From contig WTXG01000085.1 of NCBI GenBank assembly GCA_022496185.1, forward strand, positions 1 through 64,000: DNA of 64,000 nucleotides, given 5' to 3'. Source of the stretch: Multifurca ochricompacta. Its lineage: Eukaryota > Basidiomycota > Agaricomycetes > Russulales > Russulaceae. This document shows positions 21,272 to 32,705 of this stretch, one piece after another. Position 1 is the first letter of the stretch. Each line of letters begins with the position of its first letter. The notes below the pieces were generated by a model. The model did no database searches. It was given only the letters and a program-made list of their open reading frames with translations, and had not been told where the DNA came from. Made by a program: the position numbers and the translations under genes.

Positions 21272-24200
21272 ATAGGCTCGACCCCATCAGCCTGGGCAAG
21301 AGCACTCCATGTAACTTCTGTGTACACTAGTCATTTCAAGTCTCTGAAAATACCAGTACATTTTGAAACCAAACAGAAGACAGCTGACAGACAAATCCTA
21401 ATTGATTCAGGAGCAACTGACAATTTCATCAGTCAAAGGCTCCAAAGAACACTAGGACTGGGGACACAATTGCTTCCCCAAGAGAAAAACATCTGGAATA
21501 TAGATGGAACAGCTAACAAAGCTGGGAAAATCACACATTGTTGTGATCTGGAAGTACAGGTTGGGGAGTGAACTAAGCAACTTTGCTTCCTCATCACAGA
21601 CCTGGGTGACAAAGACATGGTTCTGGGGTATCCATGGCTGGCAGCATTCGAACCAAAGATTAACTGGGCAGAAGCAACAATGGATAAAGACTTCTACCCA
21701 GTCCTCATTACATCTTTGGGGTACAATTATGCTGCACAACACCCCCTTACCCACACCATCATCATGGGATCAGCAGTCACCTGGAGTGATGTGGAACCTG
21801 TAGATCAGGTGTATTGCTATGTAACAAAGGCATCAGAGCTGGCTCAAGCTGAGGCACAGAAGAATCCAGAAAAGACATTTGAAGAAATAGTCCCTACAGA
21901 GTACCACCAACACTGGAAAGTCTTCTCAGAAGAGGAATCGCAATGCTTCCCTCCTTCCTGACCATGGGATCATGCCATTGATTTCGTCCCAGATGCTCCA
22001 CAAGCAGTTGACTGTAAAATTTACCCACTGTCTCAGCCTGAGAAGGAGGCACTCTCAGCCTTCCTGGAGGAACACCTTGCAAAAGGATATATACAACCAT
22101 CTAACTCCCCTTATGCCTCGCCATTCTTCTTCATTAAGAAGAAGGATGGGAAATTGCGACCAGTACAGGACTACAGATGGATTAATGAGTTAACAGTGAA
22201 AAACAACTACCCACTTCCTTTGATCTCTGAAATCATCAACAAAATGCACAACAAAGCCTTATTCTCAAAAATGGACATTCATTGGGGTTACAATAACATT
22301 TGTATCTGAGAAGGCGACCAACCCAAAGCTGCCTTCAAGACCAATCAAGGACTCTTTGAACCCAATGTCATGTTTTTCAGCTTAACAAACTTGCCAGCAA
22401 CCTTTCAATCAATGATGAACCACATCTTCCAAGATTTGATCCTTACGGAGGAAGTAGTCATGTACATGGATGATATTCTAGTGGCTACAAGAAACAACAT
22501 TAACCATCACCAAGCCAGAGTTCACGAGGTGCTTGATATCTTGACAAAACATGATCTCTACCTGAAACCTGCCAAATGTTCTTTCAAACAGACCAGTGTT
22601 GAATATCTAGGTGTCATCCTGGAAGGTGGTCAAGTGTGCATGGACCCTGTGAAAGTACAAGGCATTCAGGAATGGTCTACTCCCCAGTGTACCAAGGATG
22701 TCAGATCATTCATTGGTTTTTGTAATTTCTATCGACGATTTGTCAAAGGATTCTCTGCCACCACCAGACCACTCAATGAGCTGCTGAAAAAAGATGTGCC
22801 CTGGCACTGGGATGTGCCACAACAAGAGGCCTTTAAGCAAATAAAAACGATCATCAGTTCAGAACCCATTCTTATCCAGCCCAACTTAGAGAAGCCTTTT
22901 GAACTTGAGGTTGACACCTCCATGTATGCCAATGGGGCCATCCTCTCACAATGTGATCACACAGGGATTCTCCACCCTGTTGCATTTTATTTGGAAACCT
23001 TTTCATCGGCAGAAAGAAATTATGACATATGGGATAGAGAACTATTGGCCATTGTGAAGGCATTACAACATTGGCAGCCATATTTGGCCAGATCCCTGCA
23101 TAAAACCATCATTTATACAGACCACTCCAACCTCCTCTACTGGCGAGAACCCCACAAAATCAGCCAGTGTGTAGCACGAGAGGTTTTAGAACTTGAAGAG
23201 TACAATTTCATACTCAAACACCTCCCAGGAGCCTGCAACACATGTGCAGATGCCCTGTCTAGACCAACCAACAGTAATGAAGGAGAGAACAATAATGACA
23301 ATATTGTGGTCTTACCAGAGGATGTCTTTGTGAAAACCGCTGTCGTCAGCCTCCACGATATGGATTTATGGGCTCAAGTGATGCAAAACATGAACCAGGA
23401 GCTGTGCAAATCCTGGGTAGAGCCACACAATATAAAGATGAAGAATGGCCTCTGGTGGAAAGATGATGATTGGCTGGTTGTCACTGGTGGTGACAACATT
23501 AAGAGGGGGGTGATCCATTTTCACCATGACCTTCCCTCCACAGGACACCCTGGCATTGCAAACATGTATGCTCTCACCAAGCAAGATTACTGGTGGCCAA
23601 ACATGAAGAAAGATATAGAAGCATATGTCAAGGGTTGTGCAGAATGCCAAGCAAACAAAGTGAACACACACCCAAGGCCACCAGCACTTTCACCCATTAT
23701 GCCAATCGCAACAGCTCCTTTTCAGACTATCGCTATGGATTTCATTGTCAAATTACTGCAGTCACAGGGGTATGACTCAATACTCACCATCATGGACCAT
23801 GATTGCTCGAAAGCTGCACTCTTCATCCCCTGTAATGAAACAATATCAGCTGAAGGAGTCACAAAACTTTACTTGGATCATGTATATCAACACTATGGAC
23901 TCCCTCAGAAGATCATCTCTGACCAAGACCCATGATTCACATCCATGTTCGCCCAAGCCCTCTGTAAACGTCTTGATATCCAACAGAACATCTCCATGGC
24001 ATACCATCCTCAGACAGATGGTCAGTCAGAATGAACAAATCAGTGGCTAGAACAGTACCTTTGCTTCTGGTGCAATGAGTGACAGGATGACTGGGCAGAG
24101 TGGTTGGCAACAGCAGAGTTTGCACATAACAGCTGGCCAAATGGAACAATGAAGACCTCCCCCTTCTCCCTTATTGTTACAATCCCTGCTGAGCAACCCT

Positions 24201-25390
24201 GTTTTCTTCACTCTTCCAACGACGACCCTCTTTACCACCCACCCTACATTTCATGATCATGTCTCCGTCCTGGGATCCATCACATGCTCTCCTTCCATCC
24301 CGTGACCTCCGTTGTACTTGTTGACTTGTTGTTTGCCTATGCTTGACTCTTATCTTGTTATCTCTTATCCCTTTATCTTTACGACTGGACACTTACTTAA
24401 TACCCTATCAGAAGCCAGGCTTTATGCCCTCCGTCTTTGTATATTTGGGCCCACCTGACCTCGTTATCCTTATCTCGTAGACGCCCGTTACTTACGTATA
24501 TAAGTCTGCTGTATCTACCTTGTAGACCTCAGACTCGACTTATTGAATACATTGGTGCCTGTCTTCTGGACATCCCCTTTGAACCTTTGACTCGTTTGTC
24601 TCAGTGCTTTTGGCACTTTCCGCTCAACATTGTCTTAAGGACAGCCCCTTTTGACTTTGACTCACTTCACCTGAACTCCAAGAAGCCTTATTGGTTTCTT
24701 ACCTGAATTCACAGACCAAGCTGACACACAAGTCGTGTGGAATGTCCCACACCAGATGTAACACTTATTATGGGATGGAACCCTGCACTACTTGGACAGA
24801 CAAACCCACCAATGTGCCATCTGTAACCCAATGTATTGGCCAATGGGAAGAGATAAGGGAATCTGCCAATCAGGACCTTCTCAAGGTGCAAAAGACCCTG
24901 ACCGAGAAACCCACAAGGTTTACGCCCTACCAGGTCAGAGATCAAGTTTGGCTGGAAGGATGTAACATCCACACTTCTCATCCAATGGCGAAATTAGCTC
25001 CCCAATGCCATGGCCCCTTCCTGATCGAACAGAAGCTTTCAGATATTATGTACAAATTAATGCTGCCCCCCACATGGAAGATACACCCCATTTTCCATGC
25101 CAACCTTCTCACACCATACAAAGAAACCCCCATACATGGACAGAACTTCCCAAGACCTCCTCCTGAATTAATTGAAGGAGAACCGGAATGGGAGGTAGAA
25201 TGTATCACTGATGCTAAATGGAAGGGACGAGGGCGCAAACGCCAGCTCCACTATCTAATCAAATGGAAGGGCTTTCCTGATGCTGACAACTTGTGGGAAG
25301 CTGCTGCAGATGTCTTTGCACCCAAACTAATCAAAGACTTCTATAGACACCATCCCCAGGCAGATAAAGAGAGGGCTGCGACACACTCAC
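21269..25390 (+). pseudogene. Gypsy-7 pol: protease, RT, RNase H, integrase, chromodomain
   Basis: Protease: LIDSGATDNFIS (about 21400-21435) and [22 protein letters not shown].., [34 protein letters not shown] and YMDDILVAT (about 22467-22493). RNase H: LEVDTSMYANGAILSQ, WDRELLAIVKAL, IYTDHSNLLYW. Integrase: HHDLPSTGHPG..C..C zinc module (23518-23655), AMDFIVKLL, IMDHDCSKAA and ISDQDP. A 521-codon open frame (22370-23935) covers RT to mid-integrase and ends in a CGA-type TGA. After the LTR at 24175-24763 the frame resumes and ends in a chromodomain (EWEVECITDAKWKGRG..LHYLIKWKGFPDADNLWE, 25189-25305), a histone-reader domain used for targeting in chromoviruses. Confidence 0.9.
24175..24763 (+). 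mobile_element. Solo gypsy LTR (family 2) in Gypsy-7 integrase, TSD CTTAT
   Basis: 589 bp, TGTTACAATCCCTGC..CACCAGATGTAACA, flanked by CTTAT (24170-24174, 24764-24768). Removing it restores integrase sequence equal to the Gypsy-3 stretch SLIMGWTPHTTWTDK. TATATAAGTCTG near 24497. It shows that family 2 was still active after Gypsy-7 landed. Confidence 0.95.
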
Positions 25391-25430
25391 CTCAACAACC
25401 CTCTCCCCCAGTGCAGCTCAGAACAAACTC

Positions 25431-26622
25431 TATGTCTCCCTCCAGTATTCACACCTCTGCTGCTATCGATGCCTTTCCTCTACTTTCTCCTGCTCACCCT
25501 CCTTCTTGCCCACTGTCTCCTATTGACTATGATGCAGCCACCAAGGTGGCTGAAGGGATCAGAACCTCCAATGTCAACAAAGATTTTAATCTGCCCAAAC
25601 ACCCCCACCTGAACAATCTGATCGATGTCGACTTCAGCAATGAAGCCCCTGGGTTCCCATTCTTCCCAAACAACCCCATGTCTCAGTTCTATTTCCTGCT
25701 CATGATCCCTACATCTAGAAACGATGGCATGACAGAAGTGGCAAAGTATGTTTATTACACCAATGAAGGTATGGATGTAGCAGGATGCTTGGAGAAAGGA
25801 GGGCTGGTTTATGGAGCCCCCATCTATTTGGAAGAGAAAAAGATTGACTGGCTCCATTACATCTTGGGGCCAGAGCACCTGAAGCATCTGTCAAGCACTG
25901 ACCCTTGTGCCTTTGCCATTAATGAGGTACTCCGAGATTTACATATGCTGCAACTTACTGCTGAGGTCGCACAGTTGCACAAATTCCAGGCACTCAAGGA
26001 CAGTCTAGACATGCAGTGCCACAACTATGAGCGACAGATGGTCAGAATTTCTCGAGGGATCTTTGACATTGAGCAGCACCTGGCAGCCATTAGGACATGA
26101 TTGGAGTTAGGAGAGGCATACCAGATTATATCTGAATGGTACACTGACATCTTTGCCCGACCCCTCCCCCATTGCCACCTTGAACTTGCACCCTGACTCA
26201 ACCTGAGCTGTCTTGAAATGCCACATCTTCATGAAAATCCAGGCAGTCAGCTTTGCTGGCACTGCAGCAGCAAATACCATCTCAGCTGGTGTTGTCCCAT
26301 GGCCAAGAAACAATGCCAACATTGCCAGAGCACCTCACACTGGAGCCACCAGTGCCTGTTCCAACAACTCACACAAGCTCCCAATGTCCTCAACCTGTCT
26401 GGATGGTGTGGCAAGTGCCTCTCCCACAATGCTGGCCACTGAGAAATTGACTGTCATGTTTATGATGGTTGCTTTCGATGTGGGAGGAGAGGGCCCTATG
26501 GTTTTCTATGAACACACATTTGCCCCATGAATGAAGACAAGGAGAACTACAACACTGACCACTATGCCATAGCAGATGACTACCTCTCCTTGGTGCAGGA
26601 TGACAATGGTATGCCAATCTAG
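25431..26622 (+). pseudogene. Gypsy-7 post-chromodomain frame with four Cys/His clusters
   Basis: In this copy it is in frame with pol; the open frame runs from the chromodomain to 26100. Features in order: SPIDYD motif near 25520, acidic/aromatic stretch (PGFPFFPNNPMSQFYF), the conserved core AKYVYYTNEGMDVAGC, a likely helical region (LDMQCHNYERQMVRISRGIFDIEQHLAAIRT), then C-WH-C-SSKY-H-LSWC-C, C-QH-C-QSTS-H-WSHQ-C, C-GK-C-LSHNAG-H..DC and C-FR-C-GRRGPYGFL..C. It ends with DDYLSLVQDDNGMPI and TAG at 26620. Four TGA codons interrupt it after 26098. The first two clusters are canonical CX2CX4HX4C knuckles. Function unknown. Confidence 0.82.
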
Positions 26623-26653
26623 CTGGCTCTGCTAGGACTTAGAGAGGGGGTAA

Positions 26654-27247
26654 TGTTATGAACCCTGCTGTGTTGTCTCTTTCATTTACTTGGCACATGA
26701 CTCGTTGCTTGGCTTTGTTTGACCTTTGTTGACTGTGTTATGACTGACTTTTTGGTTGTTTGTTCCTTATCTATGACTCAACTTCTTGCTTATCTGTGAC
26801 TCATACCTTACATGTGGACTCTTATGTATTTTCCCACCAGAATTGCAACTATACCAGATTCATCTCCATATATTCTCACCTGGCCCACCTTTGCTCTGTT
26901 TCCCCTTTTAGTTATATTGCGACTCTGTTGATACACCAAGTACCTTACTCCAATTCAGACTCTGACTTCTATTACGTATATAAGGCCTGCCTAGATAGCC
27001 CTGTATGCCTTAGACTCAACTTCTTAATCAACTTGGTGCATTACCTTCTGGGTAGTCTCTAAGAACTGACCTCTGAATTGTCTCAGTGCTTCTGGCACTT
27101 TTCCACTCAACAGTACTAAGGGATTAGCTCCTTGGTATTGACTCATCACTCAACTCCATATGCTCATAATGCAGTGTACACTGACCTCATAGTTCCACTA
27201 TGCGACTTAGTCACATGTCGTGCTGAACACCCACACCAGGCGTTACA
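26654..27247 (+). repeat. Gypsy-7 3' LTR (family 1)
   Basis: TGTTATGAACCC..CAGGCGTTACA, preceded by the purine tract AGAGAGGGGG (26641-26650). TATATAAGG near 26977. Confidence 0.92.
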
Positions 27248-27383
27248 CATATGCAGTTGAGTGCAGGCAGCTAGGTCACAGAGACAAGGTCAGGATGATC
27301 TTGGAACAGTGCAGAAACAATAAGTCTGACACAAGGTCTACCAAAGTCACAGGCTCAGTGTACAAGTCACAGAAGATGAGTAC

Positions 27384-28611
27384 TGTTACAACCCCACTCT
27401 TTTCCCTTCCTCACACTGAGCTGGCTCCCTTACACCACCCTTGACCTTTCCCCTTCACTAAACCACTGCCTCCTACCCTCTTTGGCCCCTGATCCCTGAT
27501 GCCCTTGGCTTGCTGCCTTGGGACCTTACCTGATGCCTGTGGCCTGCATGCCCAGGACCCTATCCTGATGCCTGTGACATGATGCTCACAGGACCTCTTA
27601 CCCTTGATACCTGCACCTGACTCACTGATAGTTCAGCTACTGTGCTGATGGCTGCATTCCCCTTTCCCCTGATGCTTGGCCTCTGTCTTGGCCAGCATCT
27701 GTACCCTATCCCTGTGGCTGACACCCATGGGATCTCTGACACTGTCCCTGCCAAACCTGACTCTGCACACAAGACAACTTTGGCTTGCATTTGCCTCTCC
27801 AAACCACATGACCTGTAGGCACATGACATGGACTCAAAGCCATGACCTGTCATGTGACCCTTGACCACATGACCTCAGACCATGTGACCCCTTTGACCAT
27901 GTGACCTTGGGCTTTGATCATGACCCCTTAGATCATCTGACCCATCAATCACTTGACCCTCTTCTTTGACTCCTGTGGGAGTATTCCCACACTGATATGA
28001 CTCCTGTGGGGCTGCCCCACATGATTATGCTTCTGATAAGGCTTATCCTTATCATGGACTATATCTGGACCTCTTAGCTACTATTGGATGATAAGGACTT
28101 GATTATCTACAGTACCAGATCTCTGATACAGTACTTAAGACCCTGTAGACAGTCAGTAGAACCCCAGACTTGACATCTTGTACCTTCAGCCTAGATATCT
28201 CTGATTCAGAAATCTACTACATCCTTTGCCCCTTCACATCTTTTATCTCTCTGAAGGGACCCCATTGCCTCTGGCAATGGGTGTGCACCTTTCCCTTTGA
28301 ACCTGTCCCCTCCATTCCCTTTGGCTTTAGTCTGCTTGATGTGCTTCTGGCACTGCAGCTGAGCCCCATTCCTGCTTAACAGTCAGAGGGGATTAGCTCC
28401 CTTTGACTGACTCTTCCTGTCTCCCTCAGCACCTGGTTATGGTGCAATTCCTTCCATTCAGATGCTAAGAGGACCCATTACATATGCCAGGTCTGTCTTG
28501 CACCCAGGTTCATTGCCCTGGGAGCATAGAACCTGCCCCCTTGACATGAGCCCTGAATGAGTCCTGCAAGCCCGTGCATGTTGCACCAGAAATGCCCTGC
28601 CATGCATTACA
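27384..28611 (+). mobile_element. Solo LTR, 1.2-kb family, TSD AGTAC
   Basis: 1228 bp, TGTTACAACCCCAC..GCATTACA with AGTAC at 27379-27383 and 28612-28616. Same family as 57233-58444. It contains repeated CATGTGACC-type words (27800-27960), a run of perfect hairpins (GTGGGAGTATTCCCAC at 27975-27990, then GTGGGGCTGCCCCAC and TGATAAGGCTTATCCTTATCA) and CCATTGCCtctGGCAATGG at 28262-28280. No internal region of this family is present in the window. Confidence 0.93.
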
Positions 28612-29070
28612 AGTACCAAAGGGACAAGTTTGGGTGGTGAGACACAAGGAAGGAAGTAAAGGTCCACAAGACTTCTGATTGACACAAAAGCTCAAGATGG
28701 GGAACCATCTGAGTGAGACTAGCTAGGGTATATATACATGCTGGACTAGCTTAGTCATCAGGGTTCTTATCTGTCTATCTAAGCACTGTGGTTCTGGATG
28801 TGTGACTATGGAACCTTCCATCAGAACCAGTGCCACTATCTTCTCATGTCAACTAAGGTTCAGGGTCCTTCTGTACATGAGGCATCAAACCTTACTGTCA
28901 TGTGATCTGCTTCTGTACCTCATGCTGTATTTTGTCTTCTGGACTTCAGCATGGGACATCATGACTAAGCCAGTGTTGTCCTTGCAGACCCTGCATGGCT
29001 ACTGTCACTGCTTGTGTGTCCCCCACATCTTGCCATCTGTCAGGTATGCTGGGTAGGTCATAACAACATC

Positions 29071-29199
29071 CATCAAAACCTGTCAACCACATTCCACCCC
29101 TGGACAGACAGCTCAGTGAGCATATGAATCTCTGGCTCAAACAGTATCTCTGTCTTTGGCTGGGTGACGATCAACACCAATGGCTGGATTACTTGCCGC
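29071..29199 (+). pseudogene. Gypsy-A integrase, catalytic glutamate region
   Basis: LSTTFHPWTD.Q followed by a WLKQYL-type helix, the region that holds the third catalytic residue in Ty3/gypsy integrases. It continues into LDYLPLAEFVHNSW across hAT-X copy E (TSD CTTGCCGC). The glutamate itself is not clear because the frame is damaged. Confidence 0.8.
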
Positions 29200-30573
29200 T
29201 AGTGATTGGCAGGGGTAACCCTGGGGTATCCTCATTGGTACCTGTACCCATACCCATACCCATAGTGATGGTACGGGTAACCCACGGGTAACCCGGGGTC
29301 ACCTGTGAAAACACGTGCAAGTTCTTTACTTGCATCGCACATTTGGATACCCGGCCCAGGCCTTCCAGACCAAGAAGATACACAACACGTTCATTTGTGG
29401 CTGCTTAAGATCCCTCAATGACTCTTATTTTATGTTCAGAAGATTAAGATAATTCATTATTCCATTTTTATTTTATTATTCTGCTTTCAATTTTATACAA
29501 GCACAACTAAAATACAGTATACAGAGATGATTAGATAGGATGTTATAGAACATTGGTGAAAAGCCTGTCAGATAACCACACAGAATGCAAAATAATTTGA
29601 TGAACACATAGCAATTTGCAGGGGTAACCCCTGGATAATTGTTTTGATACCTGGGTTACCCATAAAAAGAAATGCGTGCAAGTTCTTTACTTGCATCGCA
29701 CATTTCGGACATCTGGCCTGGGACATCCTGGTCAAGGAGATACACACTTGGACACAATGTGTTCATTTATGGCTACTCAAGATCCCTCAAAAATTCCTGT
29801 TTTATGTTCATAAGATTAAGATAATTTATTATTCTATTTTTATTTTATTATTCTGGTTTCAATTTTATACAAGTGTGACTGTTCTTTGCGTTTCTGCGCA
29901 TTTCAGATAAATGGCCTGGGCCATCCCAGTCGAGGAGATAAGCACTTGGACACAACGCGTTCATTTATGGCTACTCAAGATCCCTCAAATATTGTTGGTT
30001 TATGTTCAGAAGATTGAAAGGATCCTTTATTTACATTATTATTTTATTATTCTGGTTTCATTTCATACAAGTGCGACTGTCCTGGTGTGTTTAAGTCAAC
30101 CTTCCTTAATAGGAAGGAGGTCAGACCACCATGTGATGCAATGTAGTCACTGCCCCATGCAGCTTGTAGATACACATGGGCCTTGTTTCAGTAAAGTAAT
30201 TTGATAATTAGATTATATTATAGTCTAAAGTAGTCTAGAGAGTATTTTAGATAGTGCCAGACCGGCAGAATTGGTCACACATTGATAAAACAGGTGCATC
30301 ATGATTTTCAAGAAGTGGATCACTGATAACACTTTTATTTTACATCACACTGTTGATCTGCTTTGATATTTCATATGATAATACTAGAACATATTTAAAG
30401 ATACCCTATAGCATACATCAGATGAGATCTTTTATTTTTGTGGCTGCAGATGTGTTTTATCTTAGAATTTCTACTGATCTTGTCAATGCATGATTGGCAC
30501 CTATACCCGCCAAACCTGCCACATGGGTATGGGTTTCCATGGGTTGGGAGCCATATACCCATACCTGTACCTG

Positions 30574-31165
30574 TGTTACAATCCCCACCAAGTGACCCTC
30601 TTTTCTTCACTCTTCCCAACACCAACCCTACCTTACCACCCACATTACATTTCCTGATCACATCTCCATCCTGGGATCCGTCACATGCCCTTCTTCCATC
30701 CCCATGACCTGCTTTGCACTTGTTGACTTGACGTTTACCTATGTTTACTTCTTATCATCCTATCTCCTTATCTTCTTATCTTATGACCAGACACTTACTT
30801 AGTTCCCTATCAGAAGCCAGGCTTTACACCGTCTGCTTTCATATATTTGGGCCCACCTGACCCTGTATCTCTTATCTCCTAGACACCCACTTGATTACGT
30901 ATATAAGTCTGCTGTAACTACGCTGTAGACCTCAGACTCGACTTATTGAATACATCAGTGCTTGTCTTCTGGACACCCCCTTTGCCTCTCTGACTCATCT
31001 GTCTCAGTGTTTCAGACACTTTCCGCTCAACATCGTCTTAGGGAACAGCCCCTTTGACTTTGACTCATCCCCTTTTACTCCAAGAGACCTTATTGGTTTC
31101 TTATCTAGTCACGAATGATATGCTGTCACACAAGTCATGTGGAATGTCCCACACCAGATGTAACA
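30574..31165 (+). repeat. Gypsy-3 5' LTR (family 2)
   Basis: TGTTACAATCCCCACC..CCAGATGTAACA; TATATAAGTCTGC at about 30899. It is followed directly by TCAAGTCAAGTCTC, the presumed primer-binding region (also TTAAGTCAAGTCTC in Gypsy-7). Confidence 0.94.
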
Positions 31166-31187
31166 TCAAGTCAAGTCTCTTTTCATC

Positions 31188-32705
31188 GTGGCTTCAACCA
31201 GCCGCAGTCAGACCTTGTTCAAAGAAGAACTCATCGAACGCAGAGACGAGAATAATCTTTCACAACAGACACTTGGCTCTGCTGTCTGGAAAGACTTTGA
31301 ATCCGAGTTTGGATACTATGTCTATCACAATGGAAGATACCAACTGGTAGAATATGATGACGAAAAAAGAGTCTGGTACTGTATCTGATACTCAGAGAGC
31401 AGACATTCATGGGTTACTACTGCTCCCACTCCATTAGAATTTGGTCTTGGACCATGGAGAGAGAACCCACTGGCAATCATCACTGACTCAGAACCAGAAG
31501 AATACATTGAAGAGAATAGTGAAGACGCACCAGTATTAGCATTGCCTACACCCCTGGTTGCACCTGCAGTTGTCATGATCAGAGCCCCTGCTTTGACAAC
31601 TCCCCAGATATCGATACAATCCTCAGATACCATCACCCCATTCCACCAAAACATGTCAACCATCACTGCCCAACTCCCTGACCCCGTTCCTCCTCCTCCT
31701 CCTCCCCCTGTTGTCCCAAACATCCCTCCACCCTTGGGATGACTCTCAGGGATCCTGCCCCAGACCTTTATGGGAGATCGCTCCCAGAGCAAGAAGTTCA
31801 TGCTCGAATTCACCACATTCAAGAACTTCAACCATGATGTCGCTCAAATCATCAACCCCTTTCAACATGCTAACCTCTTCCTTTCGCTAATCAGAGGGGA
31901 TGCAGTTGATGATTGGATGATGGAACAACTTGAGTGGCTGAATGAACAGGTGGAAAGTGGGTGTCATACCACTAGTGAAGGCCTGTGGGAGACTATTGCA
32001 CAAAGATTTAAGGATGCATTTACTGATGGACAGGCAAAACAAAAGGCAGCCAGGGAATTAAAGTCCCTGCGGATGGAGAAGGGAGACCTTGACGCCTATG
32101 TGGCAAAATTTCAAAGCCTGGCAAATCGAGCCGGTTATGACACAGATGAGGAAGCAACCTTGGACCTCTTCTCCCAAGGATTGCCAAACCCACTGGTCAA
32201 GAATATCATTCAATTTCACCACCCCCATGACTGGGACGAATGGGTCAATGCTGCTCGATGACAGCAGCAGGACTATCTTGACTTCCAAACATGGTTTGGT
32301 GTTGATACAAAGAAGGGGAAGACGCAAGAGCAGTGGAAGACAGCATTTGGGGTCAAACCAACACATGCTGCCCAGAGGGATCCCAATACGATGGATACCT
32401 CAGCCGATAGAGTACGGGCAAGAGCCACACTCACGGAAGACAAGCGACAGACACTGATGAAGGAAGGGCGGTGTTTCTGCTGCAAGGGACAAGGACATAT
32501 GTCCTGGGACTGCCCGAAAAAAGGAGCATGCATTGCAGAAGCAACCACTACACCTGCAGCTCCCATTCACAATAACCCACCAGCTGTAGACAAGCGAACA
32601 AAAGAAGAGAAGGCCCAGGATATATGGGCAAATATGATGAAGGAGAGTGAGGAAGTGTGTGCCATCCTCGTTGAAAAGGCATTCGCGAAGAAGGATTTTT
32701 GTTAA
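31188..32705 (+). pseudogene. Gypsy-3 gag
   Basis: MASTSRSQTLFKEELIERR starts at 31188. Domains: N-terminal part with FGYYVYHNGRYQLVEYDDEK, a proline-rich linker, the retrotransposon gag fold (FMLEFTTFKNFNHDVAQI..DWMMEQLEWLNEQ..ARELKSLRMEKGDLDAYV), and a CCHC zinc knuckle C-FC-C-KGQG-H-MSWD-C at 32472-32513, which binds RNA in related gag proteins. TGA breaks at 31386-31388, 31740-31742 and 32259-32261 are all in CGA-type contexts. It ends ..KKDFC, TAA 32703-32705, overlapping the pol frame. Confidence 0.9.

Larger units (their letters stand above)
19139..27247 (+). mobile_element. Gypsy-7, full-length Ty3/gypsy chromovirus with two LTRs
   Basis: LTRs at 19139-19732 and 26654-27247 (594 bp each), TSD CATAC on the left and CATAT on the right (one C/T change). 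Internal order: gag, protease, RT, RNase H, integrase, chromodomain, post-chromodomain frame, purine tract. A 589-bp solo LTR sits in the integrase (24175-24763). The element is broken by TGA codons, mostly at positions where Gypsy-3 or the motif implies arginine CGA, plus a frameshift in gag. Confidence 0.93.
19117..29065 (+). mobile_element. Solo LTR (about 600 bp net), TSD ACATC, torn apart by Gypsy-7 and a 1.2-kb LTR
   Basis: It starts TGTTATGCTCAGAGG at 19117 and ends ..GGTCATAACA at 29065; ACATC flanks both sides (19112-19116, 29066-29070), and removing everything between restores the Gypsy-A integrase (VLDI|HQNLSTT). Only 22 bp lie before Gypsy-7; the rest is 27248-27383 and 28612-29065. 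A TATATATAC sits near 28730. It has no coding content that I recognise. Confidence 0.85.

Noticed and set aside
27975..28056. Hairpin run as transcription terminators
   Set aside because: The stems lack T-runs, lie upstream of the TATA box of an LTR and belong to a eukaryotic element.
28802..29056. Possible small gene near 28800-29056
   Set aside because: It falls inside the reconstructed solo LTR (TSD ACATC) and the product resembles nothing I know.
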